In this document: piece by piece, positions 1 to 6,806 of the stretch
Layout: every line of letters starts with the position of its first letter
Numbering within the stretch: the first letter of the stretch is position 1
Source: an uncultured Clostridia bacterium
GTDB taxonomy: Bacteria; Bacillota; Clostridia; Lachnospirales; Bianqueaceae
Direction: 5' to 3'
Length of the DNA: 7,469 nucleotides
NCBI GenBank assembly: GCA_947570515.1
Contig: CANOUM010000074.1
Span: 1 to 7,469, forward strand
The notes under the pieces: generated by a model
Databases searched by the model: none
Told to the model about the DNA's origin: nothing
What the model saw: only the letters and a program-made list of their open reading frames with translations
Program-made: the position numbers and the translations under genes

Positions 1-50
1 TGAAAAATAGTTCTGTGATGATAGAAGTAGAAATGAAACCAGACACATAA
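1..50 (+). CDS. C-terminal tail of an unidentified upstream gene (partial)
   Basis: One frame is open from the window edge (first full codon at 3) to a TAA at 48-50 and gives a short tail ending in VEMKPDT. The other two + frames are closed within the first ten bases, and a stem-loop follows 21 bases later, as expected after the end of a gene. Fifteen residues are too few to recognise a family, so no function is offered. It could also be chance open sequence, because a run this short is not significant alone. Confidence 0.4.
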   Translation, partial: KNSSVMIEVEMKPDT

Positions 51-71
51 TTTTTGAGAGAGGGCCAAATT

Positions 72-105
72 AACGGGAAGATGCCTGAAACGGGCGCTTC
101 CCGTT
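72..105 (+). terminator. Stem-loop between upstream gene and mltG-like gene; possible intrinsic terminator or attenuator
   Basis: The arms AACGGGAAG (72-80) and CTTCCCGTT (97-105) are perfectly complementary over 9 bp. Inside them TGCC (82-85) pairs with GGCG (93-96), including one T-G wobble, leaving a single bulged A at 81 and a 7-base loop (86-92). The right arm runs into TTCTTTA (104-110), a weak and interrupted T tract. The position just after the upstream stop suits a terminator. However, the next gene starts only 20 bases past the hairpin, leaving no room for a separate promoter, so read-through, attenuation or an mRNA-end or stability role is equally possible. Confidence 0.5.
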
Positions 106-125
106 CTTTATGGAAGAAAGAAAAA

Positions 126-1001
126 ATGAAAAAAAGTAGATTTATTGGTAGTATTTATCTGTTGCTTTTGGTATTATTAGTAGGTCAGCTATCTGCGTGC
201 AAACAGCAGGTATCTGAGTCTTCGCCAGGGAACAGACAAGCAGAAGAGAGTTCGGAGATATTTCAGGAGTCTGCGATCTCGGAAAGGCAAACCCCTAAAC
301 AGTACTTTACGGTAGAAAGCGGAGAATATCTGACAGAGATTCTGCAGCGGCTGGTTGAATCCGGAAAAGGAAGCAGCGTGAAGGAGCTTTTAGAACAAAT
401 AGAGCAGATGAGGTCTTCAGAATACTTGTATTGGGGAAAGGTTGCAGAAGATCCGCATAGAGCCTTTAGTGCAGAAGGATATATTGCACCGGGGGATTAT
501 GAATGGGAAGAGACAGCGACGTCAGAAGAGGTGTTAGACATTCTGCTGCATTCATGGGAGGGCAAATTTAGTTCAGAGATGGAAGCAAAAGCAGGAGCAC
601 AGGGATATACAACGGATGAGATTTTGATTATGGCTTCTATTGTAGAGAAAGAAAGTGCATATGATGTTCAGAATATTGTAAAGCCCTATGTAGCTGCAGT
701 GATTCGCAATAGACTTGAACAAGGAACGGCTCTGCAAATGGATGTAACTATTTTTTATCTGCAGGATGCATTACAAACCTATCGAAATCCAGAGGACTAT
801 GAAAAGTTTTACGATACTTATATTTGTGAGGGACTTCCGGCAGGGCCAATCGGCAGTCCCAGCTTGGAGTCTGTAGAAGCGGTGCTGGAGCCAGCGGATA
901 CCGATGATTTGTTTTTTGTGTATGATGAGAAAGGAAATTACTATTTTGCAAAGGAATATGAACAACATTTGAAAAATTGTGAAATAGCAGGGATTTTTTA
1001 A
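126..1001 (+). CDS. MltG/YceG-type endolytic murein transglycosylase, lipoprotein form
   Basis: This is a 291-residue MltG (YceG) family protein; the family cleaves nascent peptidoglycan strands at the outer face of the membrane. Residues 1-25 form a lipoprotein signal: basic MKKSR start, a Leu/Val-rich core, and lipobox LSAC with Cys25. A polar Ser/Glu/Gln-rich linker follows to about residue 58, then a LysM-like subdomain region. EGYIAPGDYE (117-126) matches the family's EGxxxPxTY segment. The catalytic core has ASIVEKES (170-177) with the family's catalytic Glu expected at Glu174, then NRL (195-197), LQMD (203-206) and GLPAGPI (236-242). The usual YNTY is here YDTY. Canonical MltG is normally longer and held by a transmembrane helix rather than lipid. 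The ATG at 126 is chosen over a TTG at 54 because the signal peptide begins exactly there and GGAAG lies 9 bases upstream. The upstream 24 codons would bury the signal and run through the stem-loop. Activity is inferred from motifs only. Confidence 0.85.
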   Translation: MKKSRFIGSIYLLLLVLLVGQLSACKQQVSESSPGNRQAEESSEIFQESAISERQTPKQYFTVESGEYLTEILQRLVESGKGSSVKELLEQIEQMRSSEYLYWGKVAEDPHRAFSAEGYIAPGDYEWEETATSEEVLDILLHSWEGKFSSEMEAKAGAQGYTTDEILIMASIVEKESAYDVQNIVKPYVAAVIRNRLEQGTALQMDVTIFYLQDALQTYRNPEDYEKFYDTYICEGLPAGPIGSPSLESVEAVLEPADTDDLFFVYDEKGNYYFAKEYEQHLKNCEIAGIF

Positions 1002-1009
1002 CAGAGAAT

Positions 1010-1013
1010 GGAG
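1010..1013 (+). promoter_or_regulatory. Ribosome binding site of the MutS-like gene
   Basis: GGAG lies 8 bases before the ATG at 1022, in the 20-base gap after the mltG-like stop. It fixes the start and indicates transcription of the two genes on one message. Confidence 0.7.
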
Positions 1014-1021
1014 AGATAAGA

Positions 1022-2620
1022 ATGGCAGGTCTTTTTAAAAAAAGTACCCTTCGCTTTATTCAAGGCTGGTGGGGAAAGGAAGATGAATCACAAGATGTGA
1101 ACTTTCATGATGTGGAGGATTTTTTTGTCCGCATGATGAAAAAGGAAGACTGGATCTTAGATGATCTGACATGGAATGATTTAGATATGAATCGTTCTTA
1201 TATGAAAATGAATCGGACGTTATCGATGCCGGGACAGCAGTGTTTATATAATATGCTGCGCATTCTCCGGTTTGATGAGGAGGAGCTCAAGCGCCGCGGA
1301 CGGATGATTGATTTTTTTCAACATAACAAAGATAAAAGAGAAGCGATTCAATGCTTGTTGTACTATATGGGGAAAGAAGAGTATGATGGAGCGGCCTCCG
1401 TTTTATTTAAAGGGACTCCGCCGCTGCCGCCGTCGAGAGGATGGGTGATCCCCTCTACGCTAGGGATGATTGCCTCCATCATTTCCTTGCCATTTTTGTG
1501 GACACGCGCGGTGGTTTTGATCATTATATTCTTTATTATGAATATGATTATCCATCATAGCATCAATAAATATACCGAAGCCTCCATGCCGGGAATTCGC
1601 TATATTGCCAGAATGCTGGTAGCAGCGAAAGAGATTGAGAAACTGCATTATTCGGAATTAGATCATGGATATAATGATTTCTTCAAAAAAGCGGTGGATA
1701 AGTGTCAGATTATATTAAAAAAGAATAGGGTTTTAAAGTCAGGGACGACTGATCCGCTCGGACTTAGTGAATATATTAAGATTGCATTCCTCACAGAAGC
1801 GAGGGCGTACATCAGAACCAGCATGTATATTGAGCAGTATGCACCCGTACTGAGAACGCTGTATCGGCGCCTTGGAGAGCTGGATGCATTTCAATCCATG
1901 GCCTCTGTGAGGAGGGGGATGCGGCAAAGCTGTAAGCCGAAATTTGTAGAGGATAAGGACTATTTCAGCGCTGTCGCAATGGGACATCCTCTTTTAAAAG
2001 GAGCAGTCTGCAATGATATTACGATTGATCATAAAAATGTGGTGCTCACAGGATCCAATATGTCAGGAAAATCTACCTTCTTAAGAACGATTGGACTGAA
2101 TCTGATTTTAGCGCAGACCTTTTATATGGTGATGGCTAAAGAATATAAAGCTTCCTTTTTTAATATTTTGTCCTCAATCAGTCCGAGCGATGATATGATG
2201 GAAGGGCGTAGTTATTATATGGCAGAAGCAGAGGCTCTTTTGCGTATGATTCATGTAGTCGATGAGGAGCGCTGCACGCTGCTTTTGATTGATGAAATCT
2301 TCCGAGGTACCAATCCTACAGAACGGGTAGCGGCCGCCTCTTCACTGCTAACATATTTATCGCAGCATCACTGTATGGTCATCGTGGCGACGCATGACAT
2401 AGAAATTACAGAAAATGTAAAGGAAGAATACGATAGCTATCATTTTGAAGAGAATGTTACCAAAGAGGCTCTTGAATTTGATTATCTGCTCAAGCCGGGC
2501 GTCTTGAAAAAGCCAAACGGTATTCGGATTCTAGAGTACATTGGATATCCGGAGGAGATTACACAAAGAGCACTAGCATCCATTCATTATGAGGGAGAAG
2601 AGAAAAACGAAGACATATGA
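1022..2620 (+). CDS. MutS-family ATPase with transmembrane hairpin, lacking the mismatch-recognition domain
   Basis: This 532-residue protein has the MutS ATPase at its C-terminal half. Walker A is GSNMSGKS (344-351), the ABC-like segment SDDMMEGRS lies at about 389-397, Walker B is LLLIDEIF (420-427, Asp424-Glu425), and the switch motif is ATHDIE (456-461, His458). The C-terminal YLLKPG...GIRILEYIGYP pattern is also MutS-like. Residues about 45-100 resemble the start of the MutS core (DLDMNRSYMKMN, then LSMPGQQCLYNML). There is no room for the N-terminal mismatch-reading domain with its Phe-x-Glu motif, so this is not the canonical MutS. A hydrophobic block at about 141-178 looks like two membrane-spanning helices. 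The C-terminus lacks the Smr nuclease of MutS2. It is therefore a MutS-related protein of unknown job, probably membrane-tethered. It shares an operon with, and overlaps, the downstream nuclease-helicase gene. Confidence 0.85.
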   Translation: MAGLFKKSTLRFIQGWWGKEDESQDVNFHDVEDFFVRMMKKEDWILDDLTWNDLDMNRSYMKMNRTLSMPGQQCLYNMLRILRFDEEELKRRGRMIDFFQHNKDKREAIQCLLYYMGKEEYDGAASVLFKGTPPLPPSRGWVIPSTLGMIASIISLPFLWTRAVVLIIIFFIMNMIIHHSINKYTEASMPGIRYIARMLVAAKEIEKLHYSELDHGYNDFFKKAVDKCQIILKKNRVLKSGTTDPLGLSEYIKIAFLTEARAYIRTSMYIEQYAPVLRTLYRRLGELDAFQSMASVRRGMRQSCKPKFVEDKDYFSAVAMGHPLLKGAVCNDITIDHKNVVLTGSNMSGKSTFLRTIGLNLILAQTFYMVMAKEYKASFFNILSSISPSDDMMEGRSYYMAEAEALLRMIHVVDEERCTLLLIDEIFRGTNPTERVAAASSLLTYLSQHHCMVIVATHDIEITENVKEEYDSYHFEENVTKEALEFDYLLKPGVLKKPNGIRILEYIGYPEEITQRALASIHYEGEEKNEDI

Positions 2621-4904
2621 AATATCAGTCCGGACGCTGGTAGAATTTATCCTAAAAAGCGGAGACATTGTGAGCGGTTTTGCCGGCAAAGCGCGAGCAG
2701 TAGAAGGAACACGTCTGCATCAGAAACTTCAGAAGGCAGAAAAGGATGGATATGAAAAAGAGGTTGTATTCAAAAAAACAATTCAATTTCAAGAAGATGC
2801 CGAGCTGATCATAGAGGGACGAGCTGATGGGATATACACAGATGCTCAGGGGGAACGCGTTGTAGATGAAATTAAGTCCACCGTGGTCAATTTGGAGTAT
2901 ATTGCACAGCAGACCTTTCCGCTTCATTGGGCCCAAGCCATGTGCTATGCCTATCTTCTAGCTGAGCAGGAGGCGCTGCCGCAGGTTATGGTACGCCTTT
3001 CCTATATTCATGCAGAGTCAGAAGAAGTTAAGTATTTGTATCAGAATTATACATGGGAAGAGCTCACGACTTTTTGGGACGGCCTTACAGGATCGTATTG
3101 TGAATGGTTAAGCTGGAAATATGACTGGGATCAGGTTCGGACAGCCAATTTAAAAGCACAGACGTTTCCGTTTTCTGCCTTTCGATCAGGGCAAAGGACG
3201 ATGGCCGCTTATATCTATAAAGCGATTCAGGAGAAAGAAAAAATATTTTTACAAGCGCCGACTGGAATCGGAAAAACGATCTCATCTTTATTTCCGGCTT
3301 TAAAAGCGATGGGAGAAGGTCAAGCAGAGAAAATATTTTATTTAACAGCTAAAAACGTCACAGGTCAGGCAGCCCTGCAAGCACTCTCTAAGATGCGACA
3401 AAGCGGATTACGCCTTAAAAGCATGCACATAATAGCGAAGGATCGGATCTGTCTGCAGGAAAAACGAGAATGTGATCCGAAAAAATGTCCCTATGCCAAA
3501 GGCCATTATGACCGGGTGAACGAGGCGGTTCTCTCTGCACTGAAACAATATGATCATTTTGAAAAGGAGCAAATCCAACAGATCGCAGAAAAGTATCAGG
3601 TATGTCCCTTTGAACTGGCCTTGGATATAGCCGTTTGGAGTGATCTGCTCATTTGCGATTATAATTATGCCTTTGATCCAGCCGCATCGCTTAAGCGTTT
3701 TTTTCAGGAGCGAAAAAAAGAGTATGTGCTCCTGATTGACGAAACACATAATTTGGTTGACAGAGCCAGAGAGATGTTCAGCGCACAGATTAGCAAGCAG
3801 GCTTTTATGCAGTTTCGTGCTGCGCTGCCGAAGCAGTCAAGCTTGTACAAACGGATCAGCAAGATCAATGCCCTGTTTCTCGAGATGAAAAAGAAAGTAC
3901 CGGAAGACGAGAATTTTTTACCGGCACAGCCGGAAGAAACCTGGTATCATGCCCTGAAACGATTTTGCGAGAAGATGGAAGAGTATTTGCAGATACGAGT
4001 GCAGGAGCAAGGAGGAGAGGCAATAGAGGAGACGGTATGGGAGCTCTATTTTGATGCTTTGTTTTTTCTGAAAATCTGGGATTCCATGGGGGAAGGATAT
4101 CAGCCTTATTTCAAAAAAGAGGGGAAGGACTGGATTCTGCGTTTGTTTTGTGCAGATCCGTCTTCATCGTTGAAAGCGGTGTATGCGCAGGTACGCAGTG
4201 TGATATTCTTTTCGGCAACCCTGATGCCGGTGGATTATTATAAAGAGCTGCTGGGCGGTGAGAAAGAGGAGAAGGCCATTGCCTTGGACTCTCCTTTTGC
4301 GGCTGAACATAAAAAGGTGATGGTGAGCAGAGTCAGGACAAGCTATCAGAATAGGCAGCAGAGCATGCAGTCGGTATGCCTGCTTTTGCAGCAGATGATT
4401 GCGGCGCAGGAAGGGCATTATATGGCCTTTTTCCCTTCTTTTGCCTATATGGAGCAGGCGTATACATGTTTTACAGAGTCTTATCCTGAGGAAAGGGTCA
4501 TCAAGCAAGAAAGCCAGATGAGCGAAGAGGATAGGCAGGCCTTTTTACAGCAGTTTTATGAATCTAAAGGGGCGCTGCTGGGCTTTTGTGTGCTGGGCGG
4601 TGTGTTTTCCGAGGGGATTGACCTGCAAGGCGACGCCCTCATCGGGGTTATGATTGTCAGTGTGGGGATTCCGCAGATTGGTCTTGAGCGGGACCTTATT
4701 CGGGAGCAGATGGAGGTATCCAAAGGAAAGGGATTTGCCTACGCCTATGCTTATCCCGGCATTGGAAAGGTATTTCAGGCAGCAGGACGTGTCATTCGGA
4801 CAGAAAAGGATAAAGGGGTCATTTTATTAGTAGATGAGCGTTTTGATCAGCAAAGATACTATGAGCTGTATCCTAAGGACTGGTTTCCGATTACGAAAGT
4901 CTAG
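2589..4904 (+). CDS. RecB/Cas4-like nuclease fused to XPD/DinG-type Fe-S DNA helicase
   Basis: This is a 771-residue two-part protein. Residues about 10-180 carry a RecB-type PD-(D/E)xK nuclease with every signature position visible: His44 (EGTRLH), Asp80 (GRAD), Glu94 and Lys96 (DEIKST), and Gln116/Tyr120 (QAMCY). The rest is an SF2 helicase of the XPD/DinG/Rad3 group: Walker A APTGIGKT (223-230), four cysteines (288, 295, 300, 339) spaced as 4Fe-4S ligands, DETH box (384-387), motif III FSAT (541-544), motif V GVFSEGIDLQG (671-681) and motif VI QAAGRVIR (730-737). Relatives are 5'-3' helicases. The start at 2589 is the only ATG after an in-frame stop at 2574-2576, and the EISVRTLVEFIL segment follows at once as in relatives. 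No good Shine-Dalgarno lies at normal distance, so translational coupling to the overlapping MutS-like gene is likely. The substrate is unknown. Both domains appear catalytically intact. Confidence 0.88.
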   Translation: MREKRKTKTYEISVRTLVEFILKSGDIVSGFAGKARAVEGTRLHQKLQKAEKDGYEKEVVFKKTIQFQEDAELIIEGRADGIYTDAQGERVVDEIKSTVVNLEYIAQQTFPLHWAQAMCYAYLLAEQEALPQVMVRLSYIHAESEEVKYLYQNYTWEELTTFWDGLTGSYCEWLSWKYDWDQVRTANLKAQTFPFSAFRSGQRTMAAYIYKAIQEKEKIFLQAPTGIGKTISSLFPALKAMGEGQAEKIFYLTAKNVTGQAALQALSKMRQSGLRLKSMHIIAKDRICLQEKRECDPKKCPYAKGHYDRVNEAVLSALKQYDHFEKEQIQQIAEKYQVCPFELALDIAVWSDLLICDYNYAFDPAASLKRFFQERKKEYVLLIDETHNLVDRAREMFSAQISKQAFMQFRAALPKQSSLYKRISKINALFLEMKKKVPEDENFLPAQPEETWYHALKRFCEKMEEYLQIRVQEQGGEAIEETVWELYFDALFFLKIWDSMGEGYQPYFKKEGKDWILRLFCADPSSSLKAVYAQVRSVIFFSATLMPVDYYKELLGGEKEEKAIALDSPFAAEHKKVMVSRVRTSYQNRQQSMQSVCLLLQQMIAAQEGHYMAFFPSFAYMEQAYTCFTESYPEERVIKQESQMSEEDRQAFLQQFYESKGALLGFCVLGGVFSEGIDLQGDALIGVMIVSVGIPQIGLERDLIREQMEVSKGKGFAYAYAYPGIGKVFQAAGRVIRTEKDKGVILLVDERFDQQRYYELYPKDWFPITKV

Positions 4905-4913
4905 CCTCAAAAT

Positions 4914-4923
4914 CTGCCGGCAG
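4914..4923. repeat. 10-base perfect palindrome after the helicase gene
   Basis: CTGCCGGCAG is perfectly self-complementary, sits 9 bases after the helicase stop and is flanked by AAAAT and TTTT. It could be a small protein-binding site or fold as a weak hairpin (3-bp GC stem, CCGG loop, mismatch, then 3 A-T pairs). The T run is only four bases, so a terminator is not well supported. Confidence 0.3.
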
Positions 4924-4959
4924 TTTTAAATGAATTTTGGAATGGAGAATCATAGAGAG

Positions 4960-5748
4960 ATGCGATTTTGTTCTGTGACAAGCGGCAGTAGCGGTAACTG
5001 TCATTTGATTGAAACGGGGCAGCACAGGCTGCTGATTGATATCGGACTCAGTGCGCGCCAGATAGAAAAGCTGCTTAAGGAGCGTCAGATTGATCCGGCC
5101 AGCATCACGGCAGTCTTTGTAACGCATGAGCATTCAGATCATACCAAAGGAGTGGGCGTGTGGATGCGCCGCTATCGAGTGCCGGTCATGGCAACCGCCG
5201 GAACATGGCATGGGATGCAGCGTATGGTTGGGCAGGTGCCGGGAGAGCTTTGCGTGGAAATCCGTTCAGGAAAAGGCTACCGGATGAGTGATCTGCGTAT
5301 AGAAGCGATTCCAACCTGTCATGATGCGAATGATCCATGTGGCTATGCGGTGGAAAGCGGCGGCAATAAAGTCGTTGTGATCACCGATACCGGCATGGTC
5401 ACGCCGCTGATGCAAAGGCATCTGGCCGAGGCAGATCTATCCGTCATCGAAAGCAATCACGATATTGATATGCTCATGAACGGCCCCTATCCTATGCTGC
5501 TCAAAAAGCGAATCCTCAGCAACATGGGACATCTTTCAAACCACGACTGTGCGCAGGCAGTGACGGAAGCACTGCGGCAAAATGCAAAGGGGATTTTTCT
5601 GTTAGGACATCTGAGTGAAGAGAACAATAAGCCGGAGCTTGCGATGAATACAACGCTTACGATGATCAAGGAGCGCATGGGCAAGGCAGGCGCCGGTTCC
5701 ATATATCTGACCAAACGCGAATGCAGCACGGACGTATTTACAATATAA
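4960..5748 (+). CDS. WalJ/YycJ-type metallo-beta-lactamase-fold hydrolase (putative 5'-3' exonuclease)
   Basis: This 262-residue protein is an MBL-fold metal hydrolase of the WalJ/YycJ/VicX type. It starts MRFCSVTSGSSGNC, the hallmark first strand of that family. The metal motif is THEHSDH (55-61, with His56, His58, Asp60, His61). Further expected ligands are His121 (TCHD), Asp143 (ITDTG) and His217 (LGHLSEENN). The length fits the family. In Bacillus the gene sits in the walRK operon, and YycJ of B. anthracis has been reported as a 5'-3' double-strand DNA exonuclease acting in mismatch repair. Here walRK is absent and the neighbours are a nuclease-helicase and a MutS-like gene, which suits a DNA role. 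In-frame ATGs at 4930 and 4942 exist. The start at 4960 is preferred because the conserved N-terminus begins there and GGAG (4944-4947) precedes it, although the 12-base spacing is long. The 4930 start has no visible site. Confidence 0.85.
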   Translation: MRFCSVTSGSSGNCHLIETGQHRLLIDIGLSARQIEKLLKERQIDPASITAVFVTHEHSDHTKGVGVWMRRYRVPVMATAGTWHGMQRMVGQVPGELCVEIRSGKGYRMSDLRIEAIPTCHDANDPCGYAVESGGNKVVVITDTGMVTPLMQRHLAEADLSVIESNHDIDMLMNGPYPMLLKKRILSNMGHLSNHDCAQAVTEALRQNAKGIFLLGHLSEENNKPELAMNTTLTMIKERMGKAGAGSIYLTKRECSTDVFTI

Positions 5749-5750
5749 AA

Positions 5751-5755
5751 AGGAG
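5751..5755 (+). promoter_or_regulatory. Ribosome binding site of the oxidoreductase gene
   Basis: AGGAG lies 8 bases before the ATG at 5764 and just after the stop of the MBL-fold gene. It is the strongest site in the window. It settles the 5764 start. Confidence 0.75.
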
Positions 5756-5763
5756 AAATCAGC

Positions 5764-6771
5764 ATGATACGCTATGGAATTATTGGCACCGGCTGGATCA
5801 CAGAAACTTTTATTGCCGGTGCGATGGAGGTGGCCGGGATGGAGCTTTCGGCCGTGTATTCCCGCAGTGCGGAAAAAGGATGCAGCTTTGCGCAGCCATT
5901 TAAAGGAGCTGCTCACGGCAATACAATCAAAATCTATACAGATCTGCAGCAGATGGCGCAGCAGGAGGAGATCGATGCGGTGTATATTGCGAGTCCGAAT
6001 AAGCTGCATTATGAGCAGAGCAAGCTGTTTTTAATGAATGGAAAACATGTAATTTGTGAAAAGCCAATCACCATTCATACAGAGCAGCTGCAGGAGCTGC
6101 AGGAGCTGGCAGCGGAAAAGGGACTGGTTTATATGGAAGCTATTATGATGCTGCATCAGCCCCAGCTGGCAGCGCTGAAGGAGGCGGTAAGTCAATTAGG
6201 CAGAATCCGCACGGCGCATATTGATTTTTCACAGCTTTCCTCTAAATACCCGGCCTATCTGGCGGGAAAGAATCCGAATATTTTTAATCCGGAATTTTGT
6301 ACGGGGGCGCTCATGGATCTGGGGATATATTGTATATATCTGGTGCTGGAGCTTTTCGGCAAACCAAAAGACATCGTAGCCCATGGGCAGTTTTTAGAAT
6401 CAGGAGCTGACTGCAGCGGCGACCTTTTATTCATATATGAAGACTGTCATGTTAGTATCAGCTATAGCAAGGTCGGACAGAATTATCTGGGATCCCAGAT
6501 CATTGGCGACCAGGGTACGCTTACGATTGATTCCATTTCACAGCTGACAGGGATGAATCTGCATCGTCCGGACGGCAGTATTCATCCGGTATGGGGAGAT
6601 GAAGAAAAAAATACGCTCATGGGCGCGGAGGCAAGGAGCTTCTATCAGTGGATTCAGAATCCGCAGCAGCATCAGGAGGCGTATACGTACTGCAGCCGGC
6701 AGGCAACAGAGGTGTGCAGGCTGCTGGAAGCGCTCAGAAAACAAATTGGGATCGAGTTTAAAGAAGCGTAA
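5764..6771 (+). CDS. Gfo/Idh/MocA-family NAD(P)-dependent oxidoreductase
   Basis: This 335-residue protein has the standard length of the Gfo/Idh/MocA family, cytoplasmic enzymes that oxidise or reduce sugars, cyclitols or related hydroxy compounds. The N-terminal Rossmann fold shows GIIGTGWI (5-12) for dinucleotide binding. The family motif CEKPI (98-102) gives Lys100 as the expected catalytic lysine. The second domain carries GALMDLGIY (181-189), with Asp185 and Tyr189 in place of the Asp-x-x-x-His of inositol dehydrogenases. This pattern is more like the dihydrodiol-dehydrogenase branch. The substrate cannot be read from sequence, and no transporter or sugar gene is nearby to suggest one. 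It follows the MBL-fold gene by 15 bases, so co-transcription is likely, but a functional link to the DNA genes upstream is not evident. Confidence 0.88.
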   Translation: MIRYGIIGTGWITETFIAGAMEVAGMELSAVYSRSAEKGCSFAQPFKGAAHGNTIKIYTDLQQMAQQEEIDAVYIASPNKLHYEQSKLFLMNGKHVICEKPITIHTEQLQELQELAAEKGLVYMEAIMMLHQPQLAALKEAVSQLGRIRTAHIDFSQLSSKYPAYLAGKNPNIFNPEFCTGALMDLGIYCIYLVLELFGKPKDIVAHGQFLESGADCSGDLLFIYEDCHVSISYSKVGQNYLGSQIIGDQGTLTIDSISQLTGMNLHRPDGSIHPVWGDEEKNTLMGAEARSFYQWIQNPQQHQEAYTYCSRQATEVCRLLEALRKQIGIEFKEA

Positions 6772-6795
6772 TTGATGCACGCAAAGAGTTTGGAA

Positions 6796-6800
6796 GGGAG
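6796..6800 (+). promoter_or_regulatory. Ribosome binding site of rqcH
   Basis: GGGAG, within the longer purine run GGAAGGGAG (6792-6800), lies 6 bases before the ATG at 6807. It fixes the start of the truncated gene in the 35-base gap after the oxidoreductase. Confidence 0.75.
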
Positions 6801-6806
6801 AAACGT

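Noticed and set aside
46..51. CATAAT as a -10 promoter element for the mltG-like gene
   Set aside because: It matches TATAAT at five of six bases, but there is no TTGACA-like element 16-18 bases upstream and no extended -10.
54..125. Extending the MltG-like protein to the TTG at 54
   Set aside because: The added 24 residues would bury the lipoprotein signal peptide and run through the stem-loop. The ATG at 126 has its own GGAAG site.
1030..1043. T5A7 run at the start of the MutS-like gene as a programmed frameshift or phase-variation site
   Set aside because: The run is not in the frame needed for an X-XXY-YYZ slip site, and a seven-A tract is ordinary in AT-rich genes. No alternative frame continues usefully.
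1022..2620. Calling the gene canonical mutS or mutS2
   Set aside because: The N-terminal mismatch-recognition domain of MutS and the C-terminal Smr domain of MutS2 are both missing, and a membrane segment is present.
2668..2950. The Cas4-like domain as a sign of a CRISPR-Cas locus
   Set aside because: There is no repeat array, cas1/cas2 or effector gene in the window, and the nuclease is fused to a helicase as in repair enzymes.
3408..3749. Reverse-strand open frames of 60-135 codons across the window
   Set aside because: All lie opposite recognised genes, show no family motifs and no plausible ribosome sites. They are shadows of the + strand coding.
6086..6109. 9-base tandem repeat (AGCTGCAGG) as a mobile or regulatory repeat
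   Set aside because: It is about 2.7 copies inside the oxidoreductase gene, in frame, encoding a short Leu-Gln-Glu helix. This is explained by coding sequence.
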